From assembly GCF_031877795.1 (NCBI RefSeq), contig NC_133931.1, forward strand, positions 19,785,764 to 19,849,763: DNA of 64,000 nucleotides, read 5' to 3'. The notes below the pieces were generated by a model that worked only from the letters and a program-made list of their open reading frames with translations, ran no database searches and was not told the origin of the DNA. The DNA is from Strix aluco. Lineage: Eukaryota; Chordata; Aves; Strigiformes; Strigidae. How positions within the stretch are numbered: position 1 is the stretch's first letter; the number at the start of each line of letters is the position of its first letter. The position numbers were made by a program, and so were the translations under genes. Shown piece after piece: positions 13,666-27,074 of this stretch.

Positions 13666-13690
13666 GCCCAGGGGGCACAGCTGCGTAAGG

Positions 13691-16600
13691 GTATGAACCA
13701 TCACTGGCCACATTTGTTGTCATGTTTTCAGTTGTCATGTGGCAATCAGAGAAATTACAGGCAGCAGTTCACATCTGACTGGTTTTGTGGCAAAGTTTTT
13801 ATGACCAGAGTTAACATTTTCTGATTGCAGCCTGATGGCTTATTTTTAATAAACAAATGTTGGAAACATTTTGGTTCCGAGGTTAATTGTTGCTATTCTC
13901 TCTAGTGTGCAAAGCAGAGGTGCGATGTTTTTCGTGTTCAATCCTGTAATGTTTCCTTGCCCTTGGCATATCCCCTTCCTCTGGCCATGGCTGAGCAGAG
14001 CTGGGGTAAGCTGGAGGCCTTTTTCCCTCTTTTAAATAGGGACTACAAACATATAATTTTTGTATTTCTTATACAGACTTCCCTATTTTATCACTGCTGC
14101 ATGTATTTAAATATGTCTCCAGCATAACATTTGCACTGTCCTGCATATAAGATTTCTCTCCCTCTAAAGTGTCAGAGATAATTCCTCAGTCTCAAGAGTA
14201 CGAACATATTACATAGCCCTGGACTTTTCAGCTTGATAAAAATGATCTCCATTCTTATCCAAATGTTTCAGAGCTCTGTCAGCAAACAAAGAGTAAATCT
14301 TCACAGCTCCCAGCATCCAGCCCCAAGGCATTAACTGAAGATACATCTGTACCTAAAGTGGCAGAGCATTAGGATCAACATATTTTCATTTTAGTATTTA
14401 CAGGGCTTTCCCTGGATCTCCCTCCAGCTGTTTTCAAACTTCCACCTGAAGGGTTGTCCCTGCAGCTGGGGTCAAGGAGGGGGTAACAGCTCGGGGGACA
14501 CCTGCACCCCACAGCCCCTGGAAGGAGGACACATTCTTTCCCCATGTCTGCCCCCAGGTCTGCAAAATACTGGTCATGCAGGAGGGCTGGGCATGGCAGC
14601 CCAAGCTCCTAAACTGTGGGGAACTTGCACCACTGGCTCGCCCATGGCTCCCAGGTGAGACCAGGCCGTGGCAGGAGGTGCCAGGTCAAGGCTATGTGAA
14701 CAGTGGTATGCAGGATTTATCGTGTGTTGGTGCATTTGCTCCTCTCTCTGCCTTACCCTCGTCACTAGCACAAGCACAGGCAGCGGCTGAGCGTCTGTTG
14801 GGCAGATTGCACATATGGCGCATTCCTGAACAACTTCAAACATCATTTCCAAGCATGTGCAAGAGCTTCTACGCCATATTCCTGGCTGATGCTCTATCGC
14901 CCTAGGTGGGCTGCTCAGGGTCTTTCTGCAGGTGTTTGGAGACAAAGCATATTCAAAGAAACATCTACATCCCATTATTACTGCTTCTCTCCCCTTTTTG
15001 TCTGATGCCAAAGGGGAAAGAATGCAAAGATTAAAATATAGGAATTACGTTTACAATATCAAGGCATGTTCATGCAACCATTCCGTCAAGCCTGGGATCT
15101 GTTGCTGGTCAAAATTCAATAATGTGTATGTTTGCAAAGCAACGCTAGACTTAGAGAAGACCTACGACCAGTGTAAATAGACACTAAGAAAATGATCAGT
15201 GTCAAAGAAAGGTAAGGGTTAAAATTACATTCTGGAGATGTTATTTACAATGTTGGAGTAAAAATTTTTATTTCTCATTTATCTATCTTTTATCATTAAA
15301 GTGAGTAGTTTATGATGCAAAACTCCAGAATGGAAAACAATTACATGCAATACATTAATCTAGATGAGGAATTTTGCAGTACCCATAATTAAGGAGAGTG
15401 ACAGAATGCTAAATACTAGCTAACTAACCTCTGGCAGGGAAGCCTGCTCCTGGAACCTGGAGAACACAGTGGTGATCCATCTCCTATGTGCTTTTAAAAC
15501 AACAATAGAAAGGTTTTAACTTTTCCAGATTCTTGTAATGAAATCTTGTACTACAAAAATGCTTCCTGCAGCACACCCTGCACTAACAAAAATCATTTTT
15601 GTCAGTGCTTCGGAATGGGAATTAGAACTACAGTGACCAGAAGGAAAGCATTTGAGTATGCAAAAAAATTGTATTTGAATAAATCACCAAGAAAAAAAGC
15701 GATCTTCAGAAGTACCAAAGATTGACCTAAATATTCTCTTCTAGAAGCAAAAAAGAGGTGCTTTGGAAGACTTCAAAAATGCCTCATGGCAAGCTGGCTT
15801 TAACTGTGCAATTCAAATTCATGCAGAGGAGATTCAATTCTTGTTAAGCTAAACTGAGCAGGACATATGCAGGACAGTTTGATTTGACTGGACTTGAGGT
15901 TCAGTGGGTCATCTGTGCAGTGACCTATTACCCAGAGGGCAGACACCCAACTCCTTCTGCAATTGGAGGGTGTGATGGAATAAACCAGCATAGGTTTTGG
16001 TCCTGAAACTGGAAGAGGAACCCTAATTAACTCTGAGGACGATAAATATGCTCCCCAGGCTGAGGCAAGTAGTGGATAAAACTCAAAGGTGTAAACACTG
16101 AGTTTGTTAGATGCTTTTGCTGTCTGGGAAGACTGTATCTGATGTGATGGCTAATGATGTAAATGTGCCCGGTGTGCTCTCTGGCACTGAGACCAGCGGG
16201 CGCTGGACAGTCCCACCTGTACCATTGATGTCCTGCAGCCTCACCCCAAACAATGTGTGCTGCATCTGGGCTGCGCACTGAGGATGATACCTGGCCTGTG
16301 ACAACTCCTGCACCAGCTGAAGGGACCCTCCAAAATTTCCGGAGGCAGGGAGGGCCCTGGCTACTGCCTAGTTTACTTGCATAGAGATAACTGTACACAC
16401 AGTATACTGCTCCAAAAATGCAGTATGCTTCACCTTTGCAGGCAATGGTGTGCACACAGGCACCCAGTGCTGAGCAACCGAACTGTCCTTGCTCACTTGT
16501 CAGCTCCTTCACAGACATACCTGGGGTCAGGACGAATGAAGGCAGGATTTAAGCCAGCATCACATCAGGACTCAGCATCACACCACAACCTGGGTGTCTG

Positions 16601-17005
16601 CGTGTTCCGCCCAAGCCAACGAGTGTAATATGAGTAAGGGGTGTAAAGTGTAATTTCAAAACACAAGTATCAGAAAACACGGGGCTAGCCAAGGAGCAGC
16701 AGAGGGGAGGTGCATCGCCCCCACTGCTTCCTCCTCAGTTCTATGCCCTGTCTCTGGTGGGACCCAATGCAGCAACACTCGCTACAGCTGTATGGGGAAA
16801 TAAAACCGGGCCAGGAACCAGACTGAAGCGCTGATATGTGGTTGTCTGTGCTGCTTAGTGGCTGCTCCCACCCCAGGCAGCACTTGCTCAGGCAATGCCT
16901 GGGTATGCTGTGGGGGCAACGCATACCAAGGACTTTTCCCAGTAGGCAGCAGTCTGCAGGGTGTAAAGAGTTGAGCTACATGGGCACAACATGGGCATCC
17001 GCCCT
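13691..17005. other. Intergenic DNA, two GC-richer patches, no recognised gene
   Basis: Around 14440-14900 and 16160-16520 GC content rises and minus-strand ORFs of 145 and 163 codons appear (14574-15011 and 16027-16518). Neither has a recognisable domain, signal peptide or splice context. Their Cys, Trp and Ser richness fits chance frames in GC-rich DNA. Confidence 0.55.
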
Positions 17006-18137
17006 TCACAGAATCACAGAATCACAGAATTGTCTATGTTGGAAAAGACTTTGAAGATCATCCAGTCCAACCATTAACCTAACAATGACCATTCTCAACT
17101 ACACCAGGTCCCTAAGCGCTATGTCAACTCGACTCTTAAACACCTCCAGGGATGGGGACTCCACCACCTTCCTGGGCAGCCCATTCCAACGCCTAACAAC
17201 CCGTTCTGGAAAGAAATACTTCCTAATATCCAGTCTAAACCTTCCCTGGCGCAACTTGAGGCCATTACCTCTTGTCTTATCGGTTGTTACTTGGTTAAAG
17301 AGACTCATCCCCAGCTCTCTGCAACCTCCTTTCAGGTAGTTGTAGAGGGCGATGAGGTCTCCCCTCAGCCTCCTCTTCTCCAGACTAAACAACCCCAGTT
17401 CCCTCAGCCGCTCCTCGTACGACATGTGCTCCAGACCCTTCACCAGCTTCGTTGCCCTTCTCGGGACACGCTCGAGTCATTCAATGTCCTTTTTGTAGTG
17501 AGGGGCCCAAAACTGAACACAGGAATCAAGGGGCGGCCTCACCAGTGCCGAGTACAGGGGTAAGATCACTTCCCTGTCCCTGCTGGCCACATTATTTCTG
17601 ATACAAGCCAGGATGCCATTGGCCTTCTTGGCCACCTGGGCACACTGCTGGCTCATGTTCAGCCGGCTGTCAATCAACACCCCCAGGTCCCTCTCTGACT
17701 GGCAGCTCTCCAGCCACTCCTCCCCAAGCCTGTAGCGCTGCTGGGGGTTGTTGTGGCCCAAGTGCAGCACCCGGCATTTGGCCTTATTGAAGCTCATACA
17801 TTTGGCCTTAGCCCATCGCTCCAGCCTGTCCAGGTCTCTCTGCAGAGCCTCCCTACCCTCGAGCAGATCAACACTCCCACCCAATTTGGTGTCATCTGCA
17901 AACTTACTGAGGGTGCACTCGATCCCCTCGTCTAGATCATCAATAAAGATGTTAAACAGGAGTGGCCCCAAAACCGAGCCCTGGGGGACACCACTTGTGA
18001 CCAGCTGCCAACCGGATTTAACTCCATTCACCACAACTCTTTGGGCCCAGCCATCCAGCCAGTTTTTTACCCAGCAAAGCGTGTGCCCATCCAAGCCATG
18101 AGCAGTCAGTTTCGCCAGGAGAATGTTGTGGGAGCAG
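17006..18137 (-). mobile_element. CR1 LINE, young 5'-truncated copy (RT C-terminal half plus 3' UTR)
   Basis: On the minus strand this copy encodes the C-terminal part of CR1 reverse transcriptase. [16 protein letters not shown] starts near 18133, RT motif B is [10 protein letters not shown], the FADD form of the catalytic YxDD box lies near 17888-17905, and the thumb region reaches HYKKDIE. An in-frame TGA at 17479-17477 interrupts the frame, which then continues in the same frame to LRDLV at 17099. The 3' end is the minus-strand octamer tail (three ATTCTGTG-like units, 17006-17030). The usual 5' part (endonuclease, ORF1) is missing, as is normal for CR1. The ORF that extends upstream of about 18137 is chance read-through into flanking DNA. 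Confidence 0.93.
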
Positions 18138-20844
18138 ATACTTGGGCTGTTTGATTTGCGGGTGCCAGCGAAGGATGCAAGTGCATTGTGGGGATGGGAG
18201 TGCAATGTGCAAGGGACTGCTAGGGAGAGAGGGAGCATTACAGCCCCATAATCCTCCTGACTCTGGCCCCTGAGGCTCTTGTGAGTCTGGCCCAAAGAAG
18301 AGAAAATGCTCATCTCAACATTTACAAGGAAGCAAACAAAATGTCTTCAGCTTTTTAATGCACTTCAACTTGGCTTCATTAGTTGTGTGGTGCTGGCACA
18401 AGGCATATGTTTACAAAGAAACATTATTTTTAAAAGTAGCAATAACCCTATCCTAATTAGTCATCTTACATTTATTGAAGTCACTTTCTGAATAAATTGC
18501 ATTTTAAGCATGATAGAATGTCAGACTTCAGGAGGAAAAAGTTTAAATGAACTAAATACCTTGCAAAACTCAGTGATGACTTTTATGACTCTTTGGGAAT
18601 GAAAATGAAAAACCCTTCTTTCCCCCTATTATAAGCCAAAGTTCAAAAATTGCATCAAGGTCACTTTTAAACAGACACATTCCACCCAATCATCATTTAG
18701 GTGAAACAAAATGTGAAAGTCATCACAGATTTATGCAGTAGCCACCAATGAAATTCTATTCGATATAAATCAATGAAATTGGATCTATTCAGATTGATGG
18801 GGATAGGGGTCAGGGAAGCATGCCCGTTCCTCAGCAGTCAAAGTGACAGATTGTGTAGGTTTTCCACAAATCTGACGTGGTTTCTTAATTAGAAACATAA
18901 AGGAAGCGGATATACAAATCCCACTGGTATCCGGTGGAAATGAGAGGAGAATGCCAAATGATAAACCAATATTTATAGGGGATTGTTTCCAAGAATTTAT
19001 TACATTGTTTTTCCATTTAATTACCTTGAACTGGTCCTATAGAAATACTATAAAGAATATAAATGTACTCTTCTTTTAACAAAATAGCAAATTCCTGCTT
19101 AAAATGAGCTAATTAGTCTTACTAAATACATTTGAGATCTGCTGTGAAATCCCAAGGCTTAGTCCGCTTACAGCATAATCACCTTAACTGACATCTCTCA
19201 ATGGAAAAGTCTAACCTTTATGGGGCACTGGGAAAGACGATCTCATATATTATTCCAACATTTACAAATCTCTAAGGCATCTGGATCCATTTTTAGAATA
19301 AAATCATACATATTTTATGATTTGTGGTTCATTATTTGCATTGAAGAAATTAATTGTGTGTTTGTAAAAGAAGGCAGCAAGCAGCAAGAAAACTGCCACA
19401 AAAATCACTTTGGTTTCTTTTTTTTAGGTAACTTTTTCTAAAAGAAATTTTTAGAGAAAGACTGGTTTTAGATTTATTTTTTGTTTCCTAACAGTGTTCA
19501 GAATTAAACAGGGACAAATATCTACCATTTCCTCTCAGTCATACCCTTGAACCAGATTCTGTTTTGATTTTAACTTAAAAAAAGCCATTTTGGGAAATCG
19601 CTGGAATCAACACCTACTTTGAAATCAGAAACAGTAATCAGGAGATACTATTCCAGACCAATAAAAGGTAACAGCACATATGAAAACAGACAAACACTGT
19701 GAGGCAGCAGAAGATAGGGTATATTTCCTGCAGAAAGAAGTAGGGTCAGGCATTTTTCCAAGTACCATTGCTTTTAAAAAAGAATTTGTACTACAATAAC
19801 ATCTAAGAGTTTTATTCCTAGACCTGTCTCATTTAAAAAAATATATCATCCCTCCTCCAGGAGAATTAAAACCCAAATTCACAAAAAACATTGAGCTTCG
19901 TATGTCCTATTAAAATTCATAGGTCTGACAAGCTTAAACATATTTGCAAACCTTGGCTTTTCAATCAAATTTAAAACAAAAGGCAATGGCTAGATATATA
20001 TCAGCAAGACAGTATAAATGGATATGAGCTATCAACAGTCAGCAACATTTCATATTTGTCTAGTTTTCCATAGGTAAAATGAAGATGTGCATATGGCTGT
20101 AAGGAATGGGAATGTGGACAGAGGTCCTGCCCATGCTACAGGACAGCAAGGGGAAGAACTTGGCAGCATCTACCAAGTGGGTAGTGGAAGCTGGAGTCAA
20201 TCCTTTATACTGAACAACGGGCAGGATGAAGATAAAGTTTTGAAAAGCTTTAAGAACTAAGAAAAGGAGCTTATTTTTGAAATTATAAAGAGGGAGCCAG
20301 GGAAGGATTACAAGAGAAGCATCATGGTCAAAGTAACAAGGCAGAAAGATGACTCATGAAGCAATATGCTCGTTGGAAGTGAAGGGCAAGACTGCATTTA
20401 TCAAAACTAGGAAAAGTATGTAGAGAAATCAAGATGTGAGCTGATGAAAGCTACAGGGCAAGCTTTAGCTGTGCAGTTAGACAGGAAAGGCCATGTCTTA
20501 GAAATGCTAGGCAAACTTCAACCCTTTTTACTCACTCCTCTTTCCAGATGTGAAAACTTTGAAAGATGTGGGAAGATGATTTGTTGGTTAGGTGTATTGA
20601 CAGACAGATGGTGTTGCTATCTGCAGGAATAATGACAAAGGGAAGCATTAGAGGCTGGGAGGCTGGCATGCTGCTTCCTAGTATAAAGGTGACAAGATAT
20701 CTCAGCTACATACAGACCCTCAGTGAACAGAACTGGGATACAACCAGAGAACAATTTTTTGTCCCATGTCACCAGATGCACACTTACCTATTGCTATTTT
20801 ATCACATAAAATGTGCCAGACTGTTTTCTGGCTTTGCGCCAGAT
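18138..20844. other. Spacer between the two inverted CR1 copies
   Basis: About 2.7 kb of AT-rich unique-looking sequence with no recognised gene. The 219-codon ORF at 20566-21225 begins here and runs into the downstream CR1; only its CR1 part is protein-derived. The section 20220-20560 is purine-rich and could be an old unrecognised repeat. Confidence 0.6.
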
Positions 20845-21686
20845 GGTAGGGAGTCTCTACAGAGAGATCTGGACAGGCTGGAGCGATGGGCTAAGGCCAA
20901 ATGTATGAGCTTCAATAAGGCCAAATGCCGGGTGCTGCACTTGGGCCACAACAACCCCCAGCAGCGCTACAGGCTTGGGGAGGAGTGGCTGGAGAGCTGC
21001 CAGTCAGAGAGGGACCTGGGGGTGTTGATTGGAAGCCGGCTGAACATGAGCCAGCAGTGTGCTCAGGTGGCCAAGAAGGCCAATGGCATCCTGGCTTGTA
21101 TCAGAAATAATGTGGCCAGCAGGGACAGGGAAGTGATCTTACCCCTGTACTCGGCACTGGTGAGGCCGCCCCTTGATTCCTGTGTTCAGTTTTGGGCCCC
21201 TCACTACAAAAAGGACATTGAATGACTCGAGCGTGTCCCGAGAAGGGCAACGAAGCTGGTGAAGGGTCTGGAGCACATGTCGTACGAGGAGCGGCTGAGG
21301 GAACTGGGGTTGTTTAGTCTGGAGAAGAGGAGGCTGAGGGGAGACCTCATCGCCCTCTACAACTACCTGAAAGGAGGTTGCAGAGAGCTGGGGATGAGTC
21401 TCTTTAACCAAGTAACAAGCGATAGGACAAGAGGTAATGGCCTCAAGTTGCGCCAGGGAAGGTTTAGACTGGATATTAGGAAGCATTTCTTTACAGAACG
21501 GGTTGTTAGGTGTTGGAATGGGCTGCCCAGGGCAGTGGTGGAGTCCCCATCCCTGGAGGTGTTTAAGAGTCGGGTTGACACAGCACTTAGGGACCTGGTG
21601 TAGTTGAGAATGGTCAGTGCTAGGTTAATGATTGGACTGGATGATCTTCAAGGTCTTTTCCAACCTAGATGATTCTGTGATTCTGC
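20845..21686 (+). mobile_element. CR1 LINE, young 5'-truncated copy (RT thumb plus 3' UTR)
   Basis: This copy begins around GGTAGGGAGTCTCTACAG and encodes [20 protein letters not shown] on through HYKKDIE, then an in-frame TGA at 21223-21225, then the same frame onward to LRDLV and a stop at 21601-21603. It lacks the FADD box and everything upstream. The tail at 21670-21685 has two ATTCTGTG-type units. By eye it differs from the 17-kb copy at roughly 20 positions over about 840 bases, so both belong to one recent subfamily. It is inverted relative to that copy, with about 2.7 kb between them. Confidence 0.93.
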
Positions 21687-24600
21687 GCAGCACAGCTCAT
21701 GTCCATCCAGCTGTACCCTCCCCCTCTCTCCTCCAAGAAGGTGCTCTCATTCATGCTGGCAGTCCCTTGGCTGTCCTCTTCCTCAGATTGTTGGTGGGTA
21801 TCTTTCCATGGAGAAATGATGGTTGTCACAGCCCAAACCCTACTAGAAAGTGTACTACCAGGTACACCATACGACTGACTGCACAGCAGTGCCATGTCTT
21901 GTTTAGTTTACTAGAGGCTATAAAGACTAATTTAGTTTACCAGACTAGTACTACTTTACTAGAGCCAATCTGAAAGCACCCCTATTGCTGGGGGGGTGGA
22001 GGGGGTAGAAAGAAATGTATAGGGGGGGAGTTTGCAAAAGAAACTTCCTGAACAAATCCCAAGTTTAACTCACATAATCTCAAGAAACATTACCAAAAGC
22101 CTCCTCCACGGCATATTTACTACTAGTTGGAAACACTCTGCAAGGGGCAATTTTCTGCATTAAGCTGTAGGCCTGGCTTTCCACCCACTGTAGGCTGTGG
22201 GGCTGATTGGATCCATTTTACCTGTTACATAGCACTTGATACATATTAATCCATCACCCTAGTACTAGGGAGATGTGAACAAGCCCATCACCCTTGTTTT
22301 ACCAGGAAAATTAAGGCCAGATTATTTCACGAAGCTCTATGCTCATTGCAAAAGACACACCTTAAAGCTCTCCTGATTATTAGTATTTATTGTCTGCGCT
22401 GCAGTACAGCCTATGCACCCTGAGCCGCAGTGTATGAGGTGCTATATACAAAACCAGAACAAAAGGATGTTCCCATGCTCCAATGAGCTTATTCTGATCT
22501 GGCTGCTTAGCAATATTGAAATGTTTTGTTGAATATTAAGATTGACTAAACAGACAAGGTATGTGGCATGTACTCAAATATTTTTTAATGAAAGTTTCTG
22601 ACCCAAATGACCCTTGAAAGGTAGAAACTGTCATTCTGTCTGAGAAATGTGTAGGGGCAGGCGTCATCTTTTACGATGCAGAATCTGACACAATTTCAAA
22701 GCACTGGCACCAAAAGTAAGAGAGACTTGGGGACAATTTTTGGCATAAACGTTAAGGAAAACTGCCTAAATGCTGGAAGAAACTGAAAAGTTTACACCTT
22801 TTTGAGAACTGAAACTAATCTATGGTGCTTCAGGGTATTTTCCTTTAGAATAAGTATTTTGTCTTCTATGGTGCTGTACTATGGCGCTATGCCGCATACA
22901 GCAGAGGATACCATTTTGGAGAAAGAAAATAAACCTCATGACACAAATCCTGCTCACCGCACTTAAGCAAACATTCTTCATATTGAATCCAACAGGGCAA
23001 CTTATGAAAAGTAGAGAAGAGAATTTGGTCCATTATGCGGCTATCAGATTTAAATTACACCAATAACTGAGATGCATGGGGTATCAGTGACAGGAATACT
23101 GGACCCAGAGTGTATGATTACTCAATTACTCCAATGTCTGTTGGATGCTTAAAGGCTAAAACAATTTTGGGTTCCTTCCAGTCAGTGCATATCACTGTCA
23201 GCTCTTCAGCCAGTTTACCTTTCCCAAGAAGCTTTTGCTTACCTTATCACCTTCCCAGATCTGCTGCCTGCATTCTCCAATTACTGCACTTAACTGCAAG
23301 CCACATTACATATACTTTACACTTCATCTTTATCTGTTCCATTTCGGTGATGTGATATTAGGCAAACATCTTAAACTTACAGCACTGAGCTTTAAGTCAC
23401 TGACATCTTAGATTTATTTCCCCCAAAGCTTTCAGTTTTAGCAGGAGCTCAAATGGAGCACTGAGAAAGTGGAGCAGGGAGCTGTAGCCACAAATGGGGA
23501 GGCAGTTTGGCAAATGAAATTATTCTTAAAATGCAAGGCAAAATGGGGCAAAAATCTGCAATACTCTGTAGTTCTGACTCATGAAGGAGATCACAAAATT
23601 GAAAGTTGAAAATAAAACTGAAACAGAAGATAATCTAAAAGAAAAAGGAGAAATGTATGAAGCAAGGGGTCTAATTAACCCAAGTTAAAAGAAATCTATG
23701 AAAGAGAATACATTAGCTGGAAATATTTCTTATTACTGTTGTTATTCCTATTTAAAAAATCTTAAAGGAAAACAGCTATTCGCAGAGTGAGCCAGAAATA
23801 TCTATTTCCTCCATTAAACAGTTTTATCTGATTTAGGTTTACCCTGCAGTACCACTATTTGAAATGTAATGCATCATTCAGGGAAATAACAGCCAAACCG
23901 TAGATTGCTCATAAAAGGAATGCAGTTAATACTTAATATCCAAAATCAGACTTGTTTGTTCATTCTAATTTGTCACATGGGTCTTAAACTTGCTTCTGTG
24001 TGCTGATAAAATGAATCCATAACCAAGTGGCTTCTGCTTCCATCGATTACACATTTTGAGCATCAGTCATCTCTTCTTACAAATATTTTTCTTGGTTTGA
24101 TGTTTCTCTGAGCACTTTTCTGCTCCAAAAAAAATGCAAATAAAAAATTTCATCAGACAAATGAGACAAATTTATCATAGCCAGTATATGCAGAAAACTT
24201 ATATACCAATAAAGGGAAATAGTAAGAAAATCAGCAATGACTACAAAATAACATATTGAACTGCTCTTCTAATATTCTTTTATATTAAAATACAGCTGTA
24301 ATATGAGATAATAATGGACACATTGAAAATGTTGTCTAAAGAAAGTGGGGCTCTCCACATAACTTCAGAGTATTTCTAATTCTTAGGCTTTCAGGCTAAG
24401 GGCTCAGGCCCACAAAGCTATTCAAGAAGGGCTAGAAACCCAAATACTTCTTCAGAACCAGGTTACAGTCAGAACCTGGTCTCTGAAAGAGACTTTACAA
24501 GCACCAAATGCACTGATTTAAAACCATTTTAGGATTACTGACATCTTCTAAGCAACTAAGCATTCACTTGACCATAAGCAAATACTTAAAGCTGATGACT

Positions 24601-27056
24601 GAAAAAACATGCTTTCCTGAGAGGGCACTACTGGTTGCTTAGCAGCTCTGTAAATCATATTTTTCCTGGAGGTGACCCTATTTAAAGTTAAAGGCATGAA
24701 ATTTTAAAATATCAAGTCCAAGTCACACACACCCCCCACCCATCTGTACATAAAAATAAATAATATAAATTCATGGAGTGCCTTGCCCAATAAGGCCATA
24801 TAAACACACTCCATTATTCACAATTTAAGAAAAAAACCCCTCTCTAGATAGTTATATTAATCATTGATTGTAACTTTGCAGACTTCAGAGCTTGTAACCC
24901 AAAACCTGCCTCAAATTAGAAAAAAATGGATGTGGTAATAGTTAACGTTAAGGTGGAATTCTGATTGAACTATTTATCTGGTAGTGTTTCAGATAATTAA
25001 ACTGAGCTCTGAGTAATATGAAAGGGTATAGTTATGGTCAGTTTTTATCTTCTAGCACTGCAGGGCTGTTGGGACCTGAAAATTATATGCCGGCAGGTTT
25101 GGAATGGGTCCAAGGTAGACCACACTGGACTAAGTAACATCTGGTGTGTAGGGTTTAGGTTTTTTAAAAGTGTGGCTGGACAGCTGTAAAATAGAAATGA
25201 CATGCATCTCTGACTAAAGGCTATACATAAAGTTGGCAGCAAGTTAGTTGTATGTTATTTGGAAAGGCACTGTTCTCATCTCAAAGCTGGGTACAACCAT
25301 CCTGGAGTATGTGAAAAGACATTCCAGTTATGTAAAGGATTTATTTTACAGCAAGTGAATGAGAAATACTTGTAAAACCTTCATCTTTGACTAGCATTTC
25401 TCCTGACTCTCTTTCATGTTTAACAAGCTGAAAAAAACCCAAACAAAACAGTGCTAAGACCTTGGTCCAGCCCCAGGATGTTATCAACACAGATAATATA
25501 TAGATGACTTCAGAAACTGTTAAAGTGGTATTAAGTGCTGATATATATCAATCCATTCATTGCTGAATTTAAACAGTTATATTTTTTACTCTAAGTTTTC
25601 AGATAAGAAAGACTCTTCTGTAAATTATAATGTACAAGCAATGTCTGCCATAAATTGCTCCGTACTTTTCTCCATACTAGTGTTTAAACATGACAGTGGT
25701 TTCTCCTGTGAATCTATGAAATTGCCTTCCCATAGATTAGAGCAAAAGCCAGGGGAAAAGAGATGCTCTCCTGAGCCCTGCCCTGGGCATATAGTGTATG
25801 GCAGGGAAGGCTGTCAATGGCGAAGGGACGACAGTGGAGTCTAAAGTTTATCACCATCTGTTTCTGGCCAACTCCAGTGCCAAAATGCATATTTGCGTGT
25901 CTTCTAAAAACAAAAGCAAACCAGCTCCCAGGTGATTATAATCACTCTTGGAAACAACAGTCAACACCCACTTGTGTGTTTATCACCATCAACCTGCTCT
26001 CCTTTCCTCTCTCCAAATGTTTGTTTCATTTCCCTGCTGCTTGCTGTCTTAAACAGAAATGCCCCTGGGACAGGTCATGTATCATGACATATGTCCACAG
26101 AGCACCCTAGCGATCCAGTGCCTCTGAGATTTACTGCAATGATACTGTGTAGGGAGGAAAGAGCATCTGACCTGACATTAGGAAAATTCCCTAAAAAGGC
26201 TTCTCCATTTGGAAAGAGGTGGAGGGAAGAAAAGGGGTACATCTAAGAAGTTAAAGAACTAATGTGTTTGACCACAAGTCAGAACTTTTTATTAAAAAAA
26301 CCAACTAACCGATGTTTTCATTTCAACAAAAAAATCAGAAACAATTTTCTATCATTTGAAATCTAAATTTTTGTTGAGAAAAAAAGATTTGGCCAGAAAA
26401 AAGTAATTTACCTTTGCTGAAACAAATAAAAGGCAAAAAAGCAATTATGCCACTAAAATCATAGGCTGTCTTTAAAAGTAGTTATGTATTTGGGTCATTT
26501 CACATGTATGTACGGTCAGTTTTACCATTCCTCAAGCGGAGTTGGCTGTTCCTGGGAGTGATTACAAGACTCTGCAGTGGTAAGGGATAGCCTAGACCTC
26601 AGCTTTCCAAGATAACTTCCACTCACAGCTACATGTACCTCAGAGCATGTGACCAAGTGGTAGATTGGGGGTTTTTTAATAGAAGCAGTTGAAATGTCTA
26701 TTGATCAAATTTGCCTTGTGTGTACCGGGACAGGGACCTTGGCCATTTCGGAGTGACAGGAAAACTGTCAGTGGTCTCTGACGGATGAGCTCTCACTCCA
26801 CCGAATTTCAGTGTTTCAGTCATTTCATTGCCATGACTTGAAGCATGAGCACAGTGCGGAGAGTGGGCTTTTGGGGAGGTGGAGGTAGGGCAGCACAGCT
26901 CACACTGAGGGCTCTGCCTCTTCATTTTGATGGAGAGGAAAAGAGAAGGAGGAGAGTTTCCTCTTAATTAGAATCACCATGAAAAAGATGCTTCTTTTTA
27001 ATGAAGCTCATAGCTGACCCAAAAGCACTCCTGAGACGGTAAGAACAATATACCGT

Positions 27057-27074
27057 CATATATATATATATATA
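27057..27074. repeat. (TA)n microsatellite
   Basis: CATATATATATATATATA, about eight TA units, followed by AAAATAA. A simple repeat in intergenic DNA. Confidence 0.92.

Larger units (their letters stand above)
13300..13690. other. GC-rich, CpG-containing island with a 51-bp tandem duplication
   Basis: Composition shifts sharply to GC-rich here, with several CpGs inside about 40% GC surroundings. Two tandem units start at 13450 and 13501, each running from AGCCCC(G/C)GCTCGCTG through CCATGGCGCGTTCCCCACAC. The many overlapping ORFs here (60-138 codons in several frames, both strands) follow from low stop-codon density and are not supported as genes. An old CR1 tail forms the right edge. A promoter role cannot be excluded, but no transcript start or exon is seen. 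Confidence 0.6.

Noticed and set aside
14574..15011. 145-codon minus-strand ORF
   Set aside because: Overlaps a plus-strand ORF of similar length in GC-rich sequence; Pro/Ala/Cys-rich without motifs.
16027..16518. 163-codon minus-strand ORF
   Set aside because: No recognisable domain, no splice or promoter context, and overlapping ORFs in other frames in a GC-richer patch. Treated as chance.
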